The translations under genes were made by a program, and so were the position numbers. The notes below the pieces were generated by a model that saw nothing but the letters and a program-made list of their open reading frames with translations, was not told where the DNA came from and ran no database searches. Of a DNA stretch of 64,000 bases, positions 36,650-49,695 are shown piece by piece (the stretch's first letter is position 1; each line of letters starts with the position of its first letter). Source of the stretch: Eleusine coracana subsp. coracana. Taxonomy: Eukaryota > Streptophyta > Magnoliopsida > Poales > Poaceae. The stretch is from the NCBI GenBank assembly GCA_032690845.1, contig CM064430.1, positions 49,015,882-49,079,881 on the forward strand, given 5' to 3'.

Positions 36650-38190
36650 CATGATTGAGCCAACAACAATTGATGAAGCTACGGATGACCACAGATGGGT
36701 TATTTCTATGCAAGAAGAATTGAACAACTTCAAGAGATGCAAAGTATGGAAATTGGTTGAGAGACCCAAGAATCATAATGTGGTTGGCACCAAGTGGGTC
36801 TTCAAGAACAAGCAAGATGGGAAATGAGCAATTGTGAAGAACAAGGCTCGTCTAGTGGCCAAGGGGTATTCTCAAGTGGTAGGCATTGACTTTGAAGAAA
36901 CTTTTTCTCTCGTGGCTGCCTTGAAGCAATTTGGATCTTACTTGCCTATGCATCACACAATGGCTTCAAGCTGTTTCAAATGGATGTCAAAAGTGCCTTC
37001 TAGAATGGAGAGATCAATGAGAAAGTCTATGTGGAACAACCTTCGGGGTTTGAGGACCCTAAATATCCAAGACATGTACACAAATTGAAGAAAGCTCTCT
37101 ATGGTCTCGAGCAAGCACCAAGGGCTTGGTATGAACACTTGAGGAACTTTCTTCTCAAGAATGGTCTCAAGATTGGAAGCATTGATAGCACATTGTTTAC
37201 AAGACATGTTTGGAAGGATCTCTTTGTGTGCCAAATCTATATGGATGATATCATCTATGGTTCAACCAATGAGAAGTTTAATAAGGAGTTCCGGGAGATG
37301 ATGGCAAGTGAATTTCAAATGTCAATGATTGGAGAATTGCATGTGTTCCTTGGTTTTCAAGTAAAGCAATTGAAGGAAGGGAACTTCATCTACCAAGAGA
37401 AGTACACCAAGGACCTACTCAAGAGATTCAACATGGAAAATTGCAAGCCCTTGCATACACCTATGGCAACAAGCAAATCCATGGATGATGATGCAAAGCA
37501 TAAACTAGTGAACCCCAAGCTCTATAGATCAATGATTGGGTCCTTGCTCTATCTCACTGCCTCAAGACTAGACATCATGTTTAGTGTGTGCTTGTGTGCA
37601 CGCTATCAAGCAAATCCAAAGGAGTCGCACTTGAAGGCAGTGAAGAGGATTCTTAGATACCTCATGTACACTCCTACCATGGGATTATGGTATCCTAGAG
37701 AAATAATCTGAGTTACTTGGGCATTCGGACTCGGACTTCACAGGATGCGAAGCGAATAGAAAGAGTACATCGGGAGGTAGCTAATTCTTGGAAGATCTCT
37801 AGTATCTTGGAGCTCAAAGAAGCAAAACTCATTGGCTTTATCCATAGCTAAAGCGAAATACATGGTGACGGGAGCGTGTTGTGCCCAACTTCTCTATATG
37901 AGGCAAACGCTCTTGGATTATGGCCTCAACTACACTCAAATGTCATTATATTGTGACAGTGAGGCGACAATCAAAATGGTCTCAAAACTGGAGATCATGG
38001 TCATGCAAAGCATATTCAAGTCAAACATCACTTCATAAGAGACCATGTTGAGAAGAAGGATATTGAGTCGGTGAGTGTGCGGACTCATTAACAATTGGTG
38101 GATATCTTCACCAAGCCACTCAACGAGAAGACCTTCAACAAGCTAAGGGGAGAACTCAATGTTCTTGATCCTTCAAACTTTACATGAGTA
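36650..38190 (+). pseudogene. Reverse transcriptase and RNase H part of Copia pol
   Basis: The frame from 37031 holds GFEDPKYPRHVHKLKKALYG, the YMDD catalytic motif at 37238-37249 and MIGELHVFLGFQVKQLKE. The earlier part (ARLVAKGYSQV near 36845) is in another frame, and RNase H (37711-38090) is cut by stops and shifts. The end shows the usual IFTKPL block near 38110. It is clearly inactive. Confidence 0.85.
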
Positions 38191-39374
38191 ACCCTGAAGC
38201 TTGTCTCTTGTACATATGTATAGTCTTGTTTATTTTGTTTGTTGTTTGTGCCTTTGTTTTGTGCTTGTTCCTCTTTGCTTGTTGGACAACTTCGGACCTC
38301 CTTGAGATAGCAATGGACATGGGTTAAGCTTGGGATGGTGGTTCATAGTGTGCCCAAGGCTTTGAAGAATGGTTCATTGTGAGTAAGCTCAAGAAGGGAA
38401 CAACTCGTCGTTGACACTTTGGTTTATAGAGGTTCTCTCTCTTTTCTTTACCATGGCATCATACATTATATACTTGTTGCATTCATGCACTTATGCATTG
38501 TGATACCTTACATGCTCCCGAGCATGTTTCTAGGGGGAGTTTCTTATTTACAATGTAAGTATATGACCCTCTAGATGATCACATAGTGATCTTTGTGCTT
38601 CATGCCCATTGAGTCACGTTCAAAGTTAAATCTACTCGTGTGGCTTAAAGACAAGTGGCTCATACATTCCCATCACACAAATGACTAACCATTGCATACT
38701 TGAGAAAATATTTTGTTGAGTCATGTGTGTCGGGCGAGCTATGGTGGAACACCATTGTGACCAAGGAGGAGCACCATGAAAGGGGGAGTTTCCTAACTCT
38801 TGCCATTTATTATTTGCTCCTTGGTTCTATTGTGTTTTGTCTTTGGTTTTTGGTGACAGGCGACAAAGGGGGAGAATGAACATGAAGATCCAAAAGCCTA
38901 GTCTACATCGATAATACAAAGGGGGAGAGGAACATGAAGATCAACCATCAGGAAGGGGAGAAGAACAAGAAGATACAAGGAAGCTATGGAGTGACAAAAG
39001 AGGAGCACATGCAGATCATATCAAGATGAACATCTACACTGACATGGAGAAGAATAACGATGGCGCATGTCTACAATAACAATGAACACCTACACTGATA
39101 TGAACATCTACGCCTTTTGTGCATGTCTAATTCGACAAGATCATCACCCACGACACCATGACGGGCGCAAAATTGAACTCAAGCTCAACTTCTAGTGCGC
39201 TACATGATTGTGTAGTTCTCCCTCAACACCTAGCACATTCCAAGGGGGAGACTACTTCCAAGGTAAGGACCGAGGTAATCCTTTCATTCCTTTCTTTTCC
39301 TTTGGTTCTTTGTTGTTCATCCGTTTTGATAATCATAATTAGTGGTCCTTATCCATCACCAAAAAGGGGGAGGT
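38191..39374 (+). other. Sirevirus-type untranslated region with repeated polypurine tracts
   Basis: Seven copies of (A)AGGGG(G)AG occur near 38532, 38781, 38865, 38918, 38953, 39242 and 39361. The last directly precedes the 3' LTR and is the likely plus-strand primer. Multiple tracts in this place are reported as typical of Sireviruses. Confidence 0.8.
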
Positions 39375-41222
39375 TGTATGGATCATGACCATTCTGGTCA
39401 CCCCGAGGTATAAATGTTTTGGTGATGAATGACAAACATGAAATGTGTGACTAATGTCCACACGAGTGTTGTTTGTGTAGAAAATCTCTTCTACTCTATG
39501 ATGATTGTTGATGGCAGCCTTGGTGATGGATGACAATGACCACAAGCATGGAGGCTTGTGAGCTTGACAGAGTCCAAGAGTTGATGGAGATGGATCAAAG
39601 CTGACGACAAGCTATAGAGCAAGTGTTGGGAACACTTGTCTAGTTGTTATGGCTTTAAGTTCATAGGAAAAACCGGACCATCAAGGGGGTCTAGGTCATG
39701 TCTCTTAGGTCACATTAGTTGGTCATGTGCATGGATGCTCAGGGAAATCACAAGTACTAGGTGACAGTGGAGAAGCCTAGGAGCTGTTCGGAGAAGCCAG
39801 GAAATAAAGTCAAGCGAGGACGAGGAGTTTCAGCTTCTAGACGTGGTGATCAGATAGAGGGGTTAGTGGTGACCGAACTATACGGTCACTAAGAGGATTT
39901 GTTTGGGACTTACAGTGGGTGGCGAGGATTCATTCTGTGCTAGGAGCTGTAGTGACTGGATGGTCTGGTCTATAGATCATACGGTCCGGTCTGTGTGGCT
40001 CCACATAGGGCAGAGAGGAAGCACACCGAGAAAGTTTATGGACTGGAGAGAGAAATGGACCGGACGGTTCTATCAGCTGACCAGACGGTCCGGTCAGTAC
40101 AAAGTTCAGCAGGGGCAGAGCTGTTGGTGCTGAGGATTGCACTAACCGGACAGTCCGGTCAGTAGGCCCAGAAAGCTAATTTCGTGGAGCAACAGCTAGT
40201 TGGAGGTTGGAAGCCTATATAACTTCGTTGCTAGGGTCTTGGAGACCTCTCTTGGCCAGTGGAATTGCTTGGAGAATTTGGTGAGAGCCAAGAGGAAAAG
40301 AGGAGAGCACTAGGAGGAGATATTGCATATCTTGAGAGTGCTAGTGAGAGTAACTTGAGCATTGATGCACATCTAAGTCTAGGGTGTCCTTGAGGGTGTG
40401 ATCTAGGTTGTTACTCTTGGTCTATGGTGAGACCTAGACCGGTTAGGTCTTAATGATCGATCCTATCGTGATTGGTTGTGAAGGCCATCACATGTTTGTA
40501 CCCGGTTTGAGCTCGTCGGTGAAAGGAGCATCCATAGTGAGCGTCCGTGTTAGCTCAGGGAGTCCAGCAAGTTCTCGAGGGAGGCAATCTTGTGCCTATG
40601 TGGTAGCGGTGACGTGCATCGTGTCTTCACTCCGGGAGTGATTGCGGGCTTGTGGGCAAGAACTTCACATCCGTTGTGGGAGGAACCGGTACTCTGGCAG
40701 GAGTGGTCCAACGAGGAGTAGGGGAAGGGGCCATCCTTCCGAGACCTCGGAAAAAAAAAATCATGAGCCATCTCTTTTATGCATTACTTTCTACAATTAC
40801 ATACCGTGCTATTCATGCTTGTATGCTTACATTATGCTAGTTGATTACCATGTAGTCTTAAATCAATAGGCTTCTTTACTTGCTAGTAGTGCTTAGCTTT
40901 CATACTTGATCACTAGCATGTATAGGAGTTGCATTGGCTTGATTACTCACTCTTGTATGTTTTGTACTACTCATGCTTTGTGTGCTCTAGTTCCTTATCT
41001 TGTAGTATTGCATGAGTATGTTCATTTGCTAGCTTGTTGTTTGCTTCCACGTGTCTTTATCAATAGCTTGCATAGGAGTTGTATTGCCTTGTGTGATCCA
41101 CTAGTATGCTTAGGTTGTAGTTCCTTTCATAGGTTCATCATCTTGCTAGTGTGATCATCACTAGAAATGTGTAGTAGTTGTTTTGAGTGGTTGGTTTTAG
41201 AAATTGGCAAATTTCACCCCCT
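39375..41222 (+). repeat. 3' LTR of the plus-strand Copia element, left part
   Basis: It matches the 5' LTR from its first base up to near the end, including TATATAA at 40216-40222. At 41223 it is cut by a long LTR beginning TGTGACACC. About 44 bases at 45634-45677, ending TTTCA, are its remainder. Confidence 0.85.
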
Positions 41223-44200
41223 TGTGACACCTCTGGTGTCAGGCACTCCCATGACACGCCCTAGGATCAAACCCCACAGGTGTAAGAGCCTAAACTAGAA
41301 GTTTGAATTTAAATTGATCAAATTCCAATTTGAAATCAAGTCGATTTGGTTGCCGTTGAACTATAAGTTTAAAATTTTTCAATAGAACTTACCCCCACTA
41401 AAAATATATGTTCGACCCCACGATCAATTAGATTTTTGAGGAATTTTTCAGATTTTTATTCTATTGATTAATGCCCCAAACAAATGGTTAAAAGGTCAAA
41501 AATCATCCATATTCACAAAATTCCTAACCAAATTTCTTTTGGGACTAATGATAGTTAGTATTTCTATAAAATCAAGTACAATATGGTGAGGCTGTCCATA
41601 TTTTTAGTTTCCCAAGATCAGCCTTGTATTAGTCTCCACAAAATTAACAAGTGCAGGCAGTTAATAGGTTAGGAAAAATAAACGAAATTCAAAAAACCCC
41701 ATAGGGCCCACCTATCAGCGACCCTAAATGATGAGGACATCACCATGCTGGATACGCACATATCATGGCCTTCCCTAAGTTACAAGTCGTCACCAACTCG
41801 GTCGCCGCGTTCGTCTCGAATTCAGCCGACACCCCTTCACGGTTTTGATGATATCTCCCACATCCGACGTCCAAACGAGGCGTTCTTTAATGCGTTGCAA
41901 AAGGAACAACGACGCCGTCGTTTTGTTTCTGGTCCTAGCTCTAGAAGGGTCGTTAGTCATGCTGTGTGACCATAACAAGGTGCTGTGCCACCTATTTTGG
42001 GCCAACTTGGCCATGTATCATGTCGGGCCTTAAGCCCATGTTGTGGGCGCCCCCCCTGGTCGCCCCCAACCCTAGGATGCCCCTGGTTCCTACATAAACT
42101 TAGTAGCTGCCGTCTTTTAGCTTCGGATTTTGTTTAGTTCAGTTTTCCAGAGAGAAACTTGATCAAATTATTGTAACTGTGGCGACAAGTCATTTTAAAG
42201 TAATCCAGGGCCCCTGTTCTTGTTCTACACCACTGTGGCGATTAGTCCTTTTGTGTTCAGAGCTTGAACCTTTTCTTGTGATTCGCTTCATCCATATTTA
42301 CAATTTTAGATTGCGTGTTTATCCTCTCTTGCTTGTGTTCTCGATTTCGCTTGCAGGAACAATCAAGTTGTGCTTGGTGTAACGGTTGCGGGGTTGGATC
42401 GTGTCTGATTCAAGCCGGGTCGTCGACGCCGAGTTCCCCAAATTCGAGTTTATCCCCTTACCTCTCCGAAGATCAGGCCATATCTACATCACTAAACTAA
42501 CACACCCCGGCGCCGCTCGCTTCCCGCCTGCCCGTACGCTGCGTGGGCGTCGCCGGCAGGGCAGGGCCTCCTCCCACGGATCGACTACCCCACCCGGCTC
42601 CCCGACATCCCCGTTTGCCCCCTCTGCGGTCGGAACACTCCCACTTCTCTCTCTCCATCTTTGCTCATTGCTTCCATAGCGCCGCACTCACCTTTGCTTC
42701 CGCCGTTGACCCTCCGCGCCACCCAGCCGTTGTGCTGCCCTTCTGCCCCAGCCGGCGGTACCCCGAGCTCCGCCTTGACGTCGTGGTGCTCCATGCGAAG
42801 CCATTTCCCTCCTCCGACTCCGAGCAGCTGGCAATCGACGTCGTGGTCGTCCTCCCCGAACCCGGCCACCCTTCCCCAACGTCGCCCTTCCACCATGGTG
42901 AGTCTCCAACCGATTACATGCACATGCACGCTCTCCTAGACTTGGCGCCTCCACTCGGCCTCGCTCGGCTCACCCCCGTGCAGATCCGCCACTGGAACGC
43001 GGTCGTCGATCGCCGCCACCCGCCACCGCTCATCGCTGACCAAACCTGGTGAACCACTCCTCGTACTCTCACGCACCGCACGTCAGCTGGAACCCACTGG
43101 TCGCCTCCACGGCAATGCTGCCGCCGCTACGTCCCCAGCCGGCCGCCGTGCTCTCGCCGTCGTGCTCGGCCGGGAGCGCCGCCACGCGCGCATGCACTCG
43201 GCTTGGCCTAGCCGAACTGGCCACTGGGCCATGCTTGGCCTTGGGCCCTAACCCTGCTCGCGCCAGATCCGGCCCGGCAAGAACTCCACCGGCTTCATCC
43301 CCTAGGCCAAGCGGCAGATCTGGCCCATGAAGCTGGAAAATGAATTTACCTATTTAGTTTTTATTCCAGAAAATGGGTAGAAGTTTAAAAATTCCTAGGA
43401 AAATATTTACTATGAATTTGGGGGTAAGATAAATTTTGTAGGTCTTATCTAGACATGTACTATTTAACAAAAATATGAAATCTCCTTGTATCTCAATATT
43501 TTCACCCGTACCAAATTAATTGGCCAAAACACTAATAAATTTAGTTTTGATTATATATGTTTAGTAAATTCTTGATACTTGGTGAAAAATCATGTTTTGA
43601 TTTGTTAGACCTTTCTGTAAAACCATAAGTCCCATTTCTCTATAATTTAGTTATAGTTAATTATTTAACCCTAAGCATAGTTTTAATTATTTAGAATTGA
43701 TGGCTCAATGCATGTAAGTGAAAATTGGCCAATAAATCATCCCTGGTATGTTCTATTTACAGTAAATTCCCCATATGCAATTGACTCTCAGAACCATGCC
43801 AAAATGTTAACTATTTTCCAAAACTCGACGGTTTCGTAAACCCTAATATCGGCTGAGTAGCATTTTCGATGGACAACACCCCCTACTTTTTGTACCAAAT
43901 TTCCACTTTTAGTTTCTGGTGTCCATGAAGGAAATACACTAAACGCGCCCACGATATGTCTCAGCCGTATATGTTATATTACTGAACTAATCGACACACC
44001 CCTTCCACTTCTACATGTGATATTGATGTTAACGTATTTGTTGAGGAAGTGCCATGAATCAAATAATGTTCTCATGCATTATATCATCCGCATCATATAG
44101 GTCACGAGGTGAACCACGTGGAGCCAGGACAGGAGCAGGAGCCAGAGGAGCAAGGAGGAAATCCCGCTAACTAGGAACCCGCTCAAGGCAAGCCCCGGTG

Positions 44201-45568
44201 CATCCCACCTGTTTTACCTTTTTCTTTTATCACTAGCTAGAGATGTAGGCTTGTATGTGCATTAGGTCATAGGAGTTATGTGAAAACCTAGTGTTGCAGT
44301 AGGTCCCCTTACCTGATAATAGCCTCAGAACGGTAGTTGCTCTGCTTAGTTTAGGACGATCATTTGTCGAGTGGTATGGGGACCATTCGTAGATCAGGAA
44401 ACGCTATCACTTGGGAATGTTGTCAAGAGGAAGGAAAGGTGGAATGGGATAACAAATGAAGACCGGATGGACAACTAGATGGAAAGGGAAGGACAACTTG
44501 TCTTTAAGGAGGTAGCCCCGTCCGAGTCACACCTAAGGCTACGTCTCATGTCTGGCCCATGGGATCAAGTTTGAACGTACTGTTTGCATGCTGGAGTTAT
44601 GGGCCCAGTAAACCGAAGTAGCTACGACTACTGCCTGGTCGGAAGGTACCCTGATCCTTAAGGTGGAACTGGGGCTAAGAGGAGGGAGAAATCTGCCCAC
44701 GGATGGTGGCACAGGGCGCATCGCGCTGGGGGACCCTTCTCGAGGGAGCCAGGCGTAGAAGATCTTGTAGTACCGTATGTGAAAGGTTGCTCCATGCGGC
44801 TTCCATGAAGCGTGTATGGATTGTACAAGTAGGTTTCTCCTGCAGGATGTAAATAGATTCGAGTCGCTGCCCCTCACACTAACGAGTACCACTTGATCAC
44901 TGCTCCGGAACAGTGTCGGAAGCCATTAATTTGTTGAAAGAGTTCAATATTGTTGTTTGGACATTACTGTTAATTGTATTACAACCATGATTGTTGTAGT
45001 CCTAGTGCAAACTAAATTTACTATTCCACCTATTAACTTAACTTGAGGCTAAAACTTGAAACAATAGGGATTTACTCTTAGGCTGGCTTTTGGCAACATA
45101 AACCCTACCCATAGCCTGTGTATGTCTAGGGATCGGCTGTAGTTGGCCACCTTGACGGGTCAGTCTTGCTGAGTAAACTAGTTACTCAGGGCGACGTTCT
45201 ATATGGTTTTCAGATGACTAGGGTGGAGACTACCACTGTGGTGGGAGATTCCACTGGGAAGGCCAGCGCCCCGACTGCTGGAACATAGAATGGGAGCCTT
45301 GCACCGACAACAAGGAGGAGTAGCATGTTGGTTGCCGGCCCGGTGTTTGGGCAAACACCTACAATGCCAGATGTGCTGTGTGACTCGTCGTGAGAGCATG
45401 ACTGTATTTTACTCATTCTGTCAAGCTATCTAGACTATTTCGCTTCCGCATTTTCTTAAAACTCTGGTTTATAAACTTTAAATTCGGATTTATGTAAAAC
45501 TTTGTACTCTATCTATATTCTCATTGCAATTATATTCTCTGCCATGTGTTGTACTATTGGGCGTCACA
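41223..45568 (+). mobile_element. Long Gypsy-like LTR nested in the Copia 3' LTR
   Basis: It begins TGTGACACC and ends GGGCGTCACA, a TG...CA frame common in grass Gypsy LTRs. No gag-pol is inside, so it is probably a solo LTR. The right half (44187-45500) matches the fragments at 13010-14413 and 19434-20170. The GC-rich block 42480-43330 is open in several frames but shows no domain. About 65 bases between 45569 and the C-run at 45633 are unassigned; they may be internal sequence or junction filler. No clean target duplication is visible. Confidence 0.6.
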
Positions 45569-45632
45569 GCGCGTGTCGCCACCTAGGAAGATCCTGGAAT
45601 GGAGTCGGCTCCGTGGTAAGTCAGTTCTGTTA

Positions 45633-45654
45633 CCCCCCCCCCCCCCCCCCCCCC
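45633..45654. repeat. Poly(C) run
   Basis: About 22 consecutive C bases mark the junction back to the Copia LTR. The exact count may be unreliable. Confidence 0.8.
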
Positions 45655-45677
45655 TTCTCGATCACTTGGTCCTTTCA

Positions 45678-45682
45678 ACCCT
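45678..45682. repeat. Target site duplication, right copy (ACCCT)
   Basis: Partner of 31517-31521 with one mismatch. Confidence 0.7.
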
Positions 45683-45769
45683 AAATGGCTCCATAGAATA
45701 GACAAAAGAGTAATGTTCACAAAAATTACTAACTGGAGATCTAGTGATTACCCCATTTTCTATGTCTCC

Positions 45770-46850
45770 AAGAATTTATTTGACTGGGTGATCACGTTGT
45801 ATGTTTTGATGCACTCTTGGGTGTGCTGGATGTAACCTTCCTTGACCACTTTCTTTATCAATCTCTTAATCATGTCTTCGAGTATAATCACTTGATGCTT
45901 GTTCATGATCACCAACATCTTGATTTTGACCATTTGTATGGTCAACTTGTTCATTGTCACGAGGTTGGACTTGTCTTGAGGGAGAGGGTTGATCTTCAAC
46001 ACTTGTTGTCTCTTGTGATCTCACATCACCAATGGTCATTTTTTTTATTGGATTACTAGGAGCTTCATCATCTACATCATCATTAACAACTTGCTCCCCT
46101 TGAGAGCCATTAGATTCATCAAATGTCACGTCACGTGAAATTTCAACACACCCGGTGGTTTTGTTGAACACACGATAGGCATGAACATTTGACCCGTAGC
46201 CAACCAAGAAACCTTCATCAACTTTTAGAGGAAATTTTGAATTCTTGGGTTTCTTGTTAAGCATAAAATATTTGCTTCCAAAAACATGAAAGTACGAAAT
46301 ATTGGGTTTGTTACCGGTTAGTAGCTCATATGGTGTTTTCTTCAATAGTCGATGGAGATATAACCGGTTGGAGGCGTGGCATGCGGTGTTGATAGTTTTG
46401 ACCAAAAAATGGTTGGACATTTTGTATTTGTCAAGCATTGTTCTTGCCATCTCAATGAGTGTGCAGTTCCTCCTTTTGGCCACCCCATTTTGTTGAGGGG
46501 AGTAGGGTGCCAAAATTTCATGCTTGATTCCTTCCTCATCAAGATACTCCTCAACTTGAGTGTTCATGAATTCGGTGCAGTTGTCACTTCTAATTTTCTT
46601 GATCCTGACTTCATATTCAATTTTTTGGTCTTTTCATTAATGTCTTGAGCACATCTTTCACTTCACCTTTGTCATGAAAAAAGAATACCCACGTAAAACA
46701 AGAAAAATCATCAACAATTATAGGACCATATTTGTTACCAGTAATGCTTATGTATGATACAGGGCCGAAGACGTCATCTCCAATGGTCCTGTGGTGGTCA
46801 TCATGTTCTTGGTGGGGTGTGAAGCTCCAAATTGTTTTCCCGCTTGACAT
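45770..46850 (-). pseudogene. Integrase part of the minus-strand Copia element
   Basis: Frames include IVDDFSCFTWVFF, then EYLDEEGIKHEILAPYSPQQ and NGVAKRRNCTLIEMARTMLD, KKTPYELLTGNKPNISYFHV and GFLVGYGSNVHAYRVFN. At least one frame change near 46600 separates the core from the C-terminal part. A linker with DDVDDEAP follows, then stops. Confidence 0.82.
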
Positions 46851-47656
46851 GCACTACAAATTCTATCTTTCTCAAAGGAAACATGGGTTAGTCCTATGAT
46901 GTGGCCGCCCTTTTGGAGTTTGTGAAGATTTCTCATACCAACATGGGCTAGCCTTCTATGCCATAGCCAACCCATATTGGACTTTGCTACCAAGCATGTA
47001 CCATGTCTAGCTTCATCCATGGAAAAATCCACAACATAAAGCTTCACTTAAGTACACCTTTGAAAGAAACCAAGCCATCACTTCTCTTATAGACAGTCAC
47101 ACCATATTCATTGAACAAAATAACCATAGCCCGTTTTACAAAATTGTGAAATGGACAATAGATTGAAGTCAACGTGATCAACAAGCATAACCTTGGAAAC
47201 TGAATACGAGGAAGTGAGAGGGATTTTACCATAACCTAGCACTTGTCCCGTTTCATTGTCACCAAATGTGATGTACTCATTTTTGTTGGAACTTGGCTCA
47301 ACTGATTTGAACATCTTTCTATCTCCGGTCATATGATTGGTGCATCCACTATCAATCACCCAACTTGACCCGCCGAAGATGTAATAGTAGAAAAAAATTA
47401 AGCTTTGTTTTTTAGATACCCAAATTTGCTTGGGTCCTTTCGCATTAGTCACAAGCACTTTGGGCACCCAAACGCAAGGCTTTGGCCTCTTGTTGCATGG
47501 CCCAACATATTTAGCGAAGACACGGCCATGCTTATTTCTCATGGGCACATATGAGGCATCAAAGTCATGAAATAGTGCACAAGTAGCATTAGATGCATTA
47601 GCTTTAGGCACATAAGTATGATAATCATTAACAAAAGAAGATTGGTTAGTGTTCAT
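46748..47656 (-). pseudogene. Protease and pre-integrase part of the minus-strand Copia element
   Basis: WVIDSGCTNHMTGDR is the aspartic protease active site; FNLLSISQFCKTGY follows. After a stop and frame change near 47110-47047 come WLWHRRLAHVGMRNLHKL and ICSACQAGKQFG, the pre-integrase zinc finger. Confidence 0.82.
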
Positions 47657-47665
47657 GTTCTTGGC

Positions 47666-49656
47666 TTACTTCTTTTGGTAAGATCCTTCCTTGGTTAACT
47701 TAAGGAATTCTTTCCTATTCTTGTTCTCCCTTGCATTGTGCTTAGCACCCTCAACATATCCAATGCCATCCATGACATTAGGGTGCCTAGAATATGAGTA
47801 TGCACCTCTTGCACACTTTGCCTTTTCATCATCAACAATATTTTTCTCATGTTGTATTTTGCTTTCAAGAGCCTTCACTTGCTTATTCAAATCATCGATT
47901 AATTTGATATTAGTATCACAAGCATCAACATCAATATTATAGCACCTATCACATCCTTTGCTAGTGGAAGCACATGAAGAATTATTCATGGAGGATGTGA
48001 AGGTTGAAAGCATTTCAAATTTAAGATCTAGAGACTTATAAGTCTTTTCCAAGCCCTCATACTTCTCTAGGAGAGCCTCTTTTGAGTTCTTAAGACTTTC
48101 ACAAGAGCTTTAAATTTTAGTGAGAGACTTAGTTAAATCGTCATTTTTCTTTCTCTCATCTTCTAGGGGCTTCTCTAGTTCAAGGTTTCTTTTCTTTTCA
48201 AGAATAAGCAAGTCCTCTTGTTTTTCATGAAGCTTCTCTTGCCTATCATTTACTTACTTTTGTCTTTCAAGCAATTACATAAATTCAAGCATTTTAGGAA
48301 GTGAATCATTATCATCATCATCACTACTACTAGCATAAGAGGAACGCTATATGTTTAGATTTTGATACCTTGGATTTTCTTGCCATGAGGCACTTGTGAT
48401 TGTTGTCATCATCATCATCATCCCTCAAGCTCCCAAATAGAGAAGTGTTGGTGGGAGTGACGCCAATGGCAACTGTAGCAATGCCTCCCTCACCCGAGTC
48501 AGATTCAGAGGAGGAGTATGATGAAGAGGATGAGTCATCGGAATTCTATTCTTAGCCAATGTGAGCTTCACTTCTTCTATGCTTCTTTTATTTCTTGTCC
48601 TTCTTGTGATGCTTGTCCTTCTTCCTTCCATCCTTGTTCTTCTTCTTTGGACATTCCGCAATGAAATGTCCCTCATCACCGCACTCATAGCAAGTCCTTT
48701 TTGACCTTCTTGCTTTGCCCTTGTCAAAGCTCTTCTTCTTGTAGCCATCTTTCTTGAGAAATGACTTGAATCTTCTCACAAGCAAAGCCATTTCATTGTC
48801 ACTAGAATCAACCACTTTCTTCTTTTTCTTCTTGTCTTTCTTGTCACTAGTTTCGTAAGTGGCTTTGAGAGCAATTTCTTTCTTCTCTTCTTCATCTTGT
48901 CCCAACAAGGTGTTCACTCTCTTTGCTTCCTCATCTCTCTCTTTGTAAGTGAGTAATCTTCCAAGCACTTCATCCGTGCTAAAGTTCTTGAAGTTTTCTT
49001 TTCTCTTACAAAGTTGCAAGCACTTTGATTCTATGGTTGCAAAACAAGAAGCAACCTCTAGTTGACCTCAATGGTGTCAAGTTTAATTCCTAAAGCTCTT
49101 CTCATGTTCACAATTTCCATGAGTCTACCATGGACTTGTTGTGGCCCTTCCCCGGCCTTCTTGATGAACAAGTTATACTTTCCTCTAAGGATGTCTTCCC
49201 TTACTTCTCTAACACCCTCGGTCCCTTTATATATAACCTCAAGCTTTTTCCAGATGTCATGAGCTTTCTTGATTCCTATCACTTTTTCATACTCTTTTGG
49301 TGATAGGGCGAAAACAATGGCGGATGCGGCATGATCATTGTGAGTAAGCTTGATCTCATCATTGGAAGTTGGATTCTCTTTATTTTCCAACTCAAAGCCT
49401 TGCTTCATAATCTTCAAGATTGCTCTTTCCATAGACCCCAAATATGGTTCCATTCTATACTTCCAATGATCATAGGAAGTCCATCAAAGTGTGGTAGCTT
49501 TCCGGAGCCACTACAAACATACTCATTTTTGAGCTCGCCATAGTTGAATGGCATGTTGTTGTATCTAACTCCTGAGTCATCTTTGTTGCCCTCGGTCCTG
49601 GCTCCAGATGACGTTTCCGGTGTAGTACCCTTTGGTTTTGTCATCTTTATCTTCAA
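47666..49656 (-). pseudogene. Gag region of the minus-strand Copia element
   Basis: The capsid-like part (49453-49058) holds AHDIWKKLEVIYKGTEGVRE and MRRALGIKLDTIEV, and ends in a stop. The next frame (49019-48588) carries a zinc knuckle CYECGDEGHFIAEC in Lys-rich sequence. A coiled-coil-like stretch (LNKQVKALESKIQHEKNIVD) is near 47850. Frames are interrupted by stops and shifts. Such long gags with a coiled coil are known in Sireviruses. Confidence 0.8.
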
Positions 49657-49695
49657 GCGGTTAAGCCTTCAAGAAGATTCGGCTCTGAAACTAAT

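Larger units (their letters stand above)
31522..45677 (+). mobile_element. Sirevirus-like Ty1/Copia retrotransposon, broken, with nested insertion
   Basis: The 5' LTR is 31522-33437 and the 3' LTR starts at 39375; it is interrupted at 41223 and resumes at about 45634-45677. A primer-binding site complementary to initiator Met-tRNA (TGGTATCAGAGCC) lies at 33440-33452. Protease, integrase, reverse transcriptase and RNase H follow in Copia order. Seven purine-rich AAGGGGGAG motifs precede the 3' LTR, a Sirevirus hallmark. The LTRs differ at roughly one base in ten over their first 170 bases by eye. Stops and frameshifts break every polyprotein segment, so it is inactive. Confidence 0.88.
45683..49695 (-). 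mobile_element. Internal region of the minus-strand Copia element, 5' part
   Basis: Read on the minus strand, it holds a primer-binding-like site (TTTCAGAGCC near 49690), gag, protease, pre-integrase and integrase, then stops at the insertion point of the plus-strand element. Its reverse transcriptase lies at 30478-31521. It resembles the Opie/Ji group of maize Sireviruses and is broken at many points. Confidence 0.82.

Noticed and set aside
42386..43330. Several long frames in GC-rich sequence
   Set aside because: They lie inside the long nested LTR, overlap on both strands and show no known domain.
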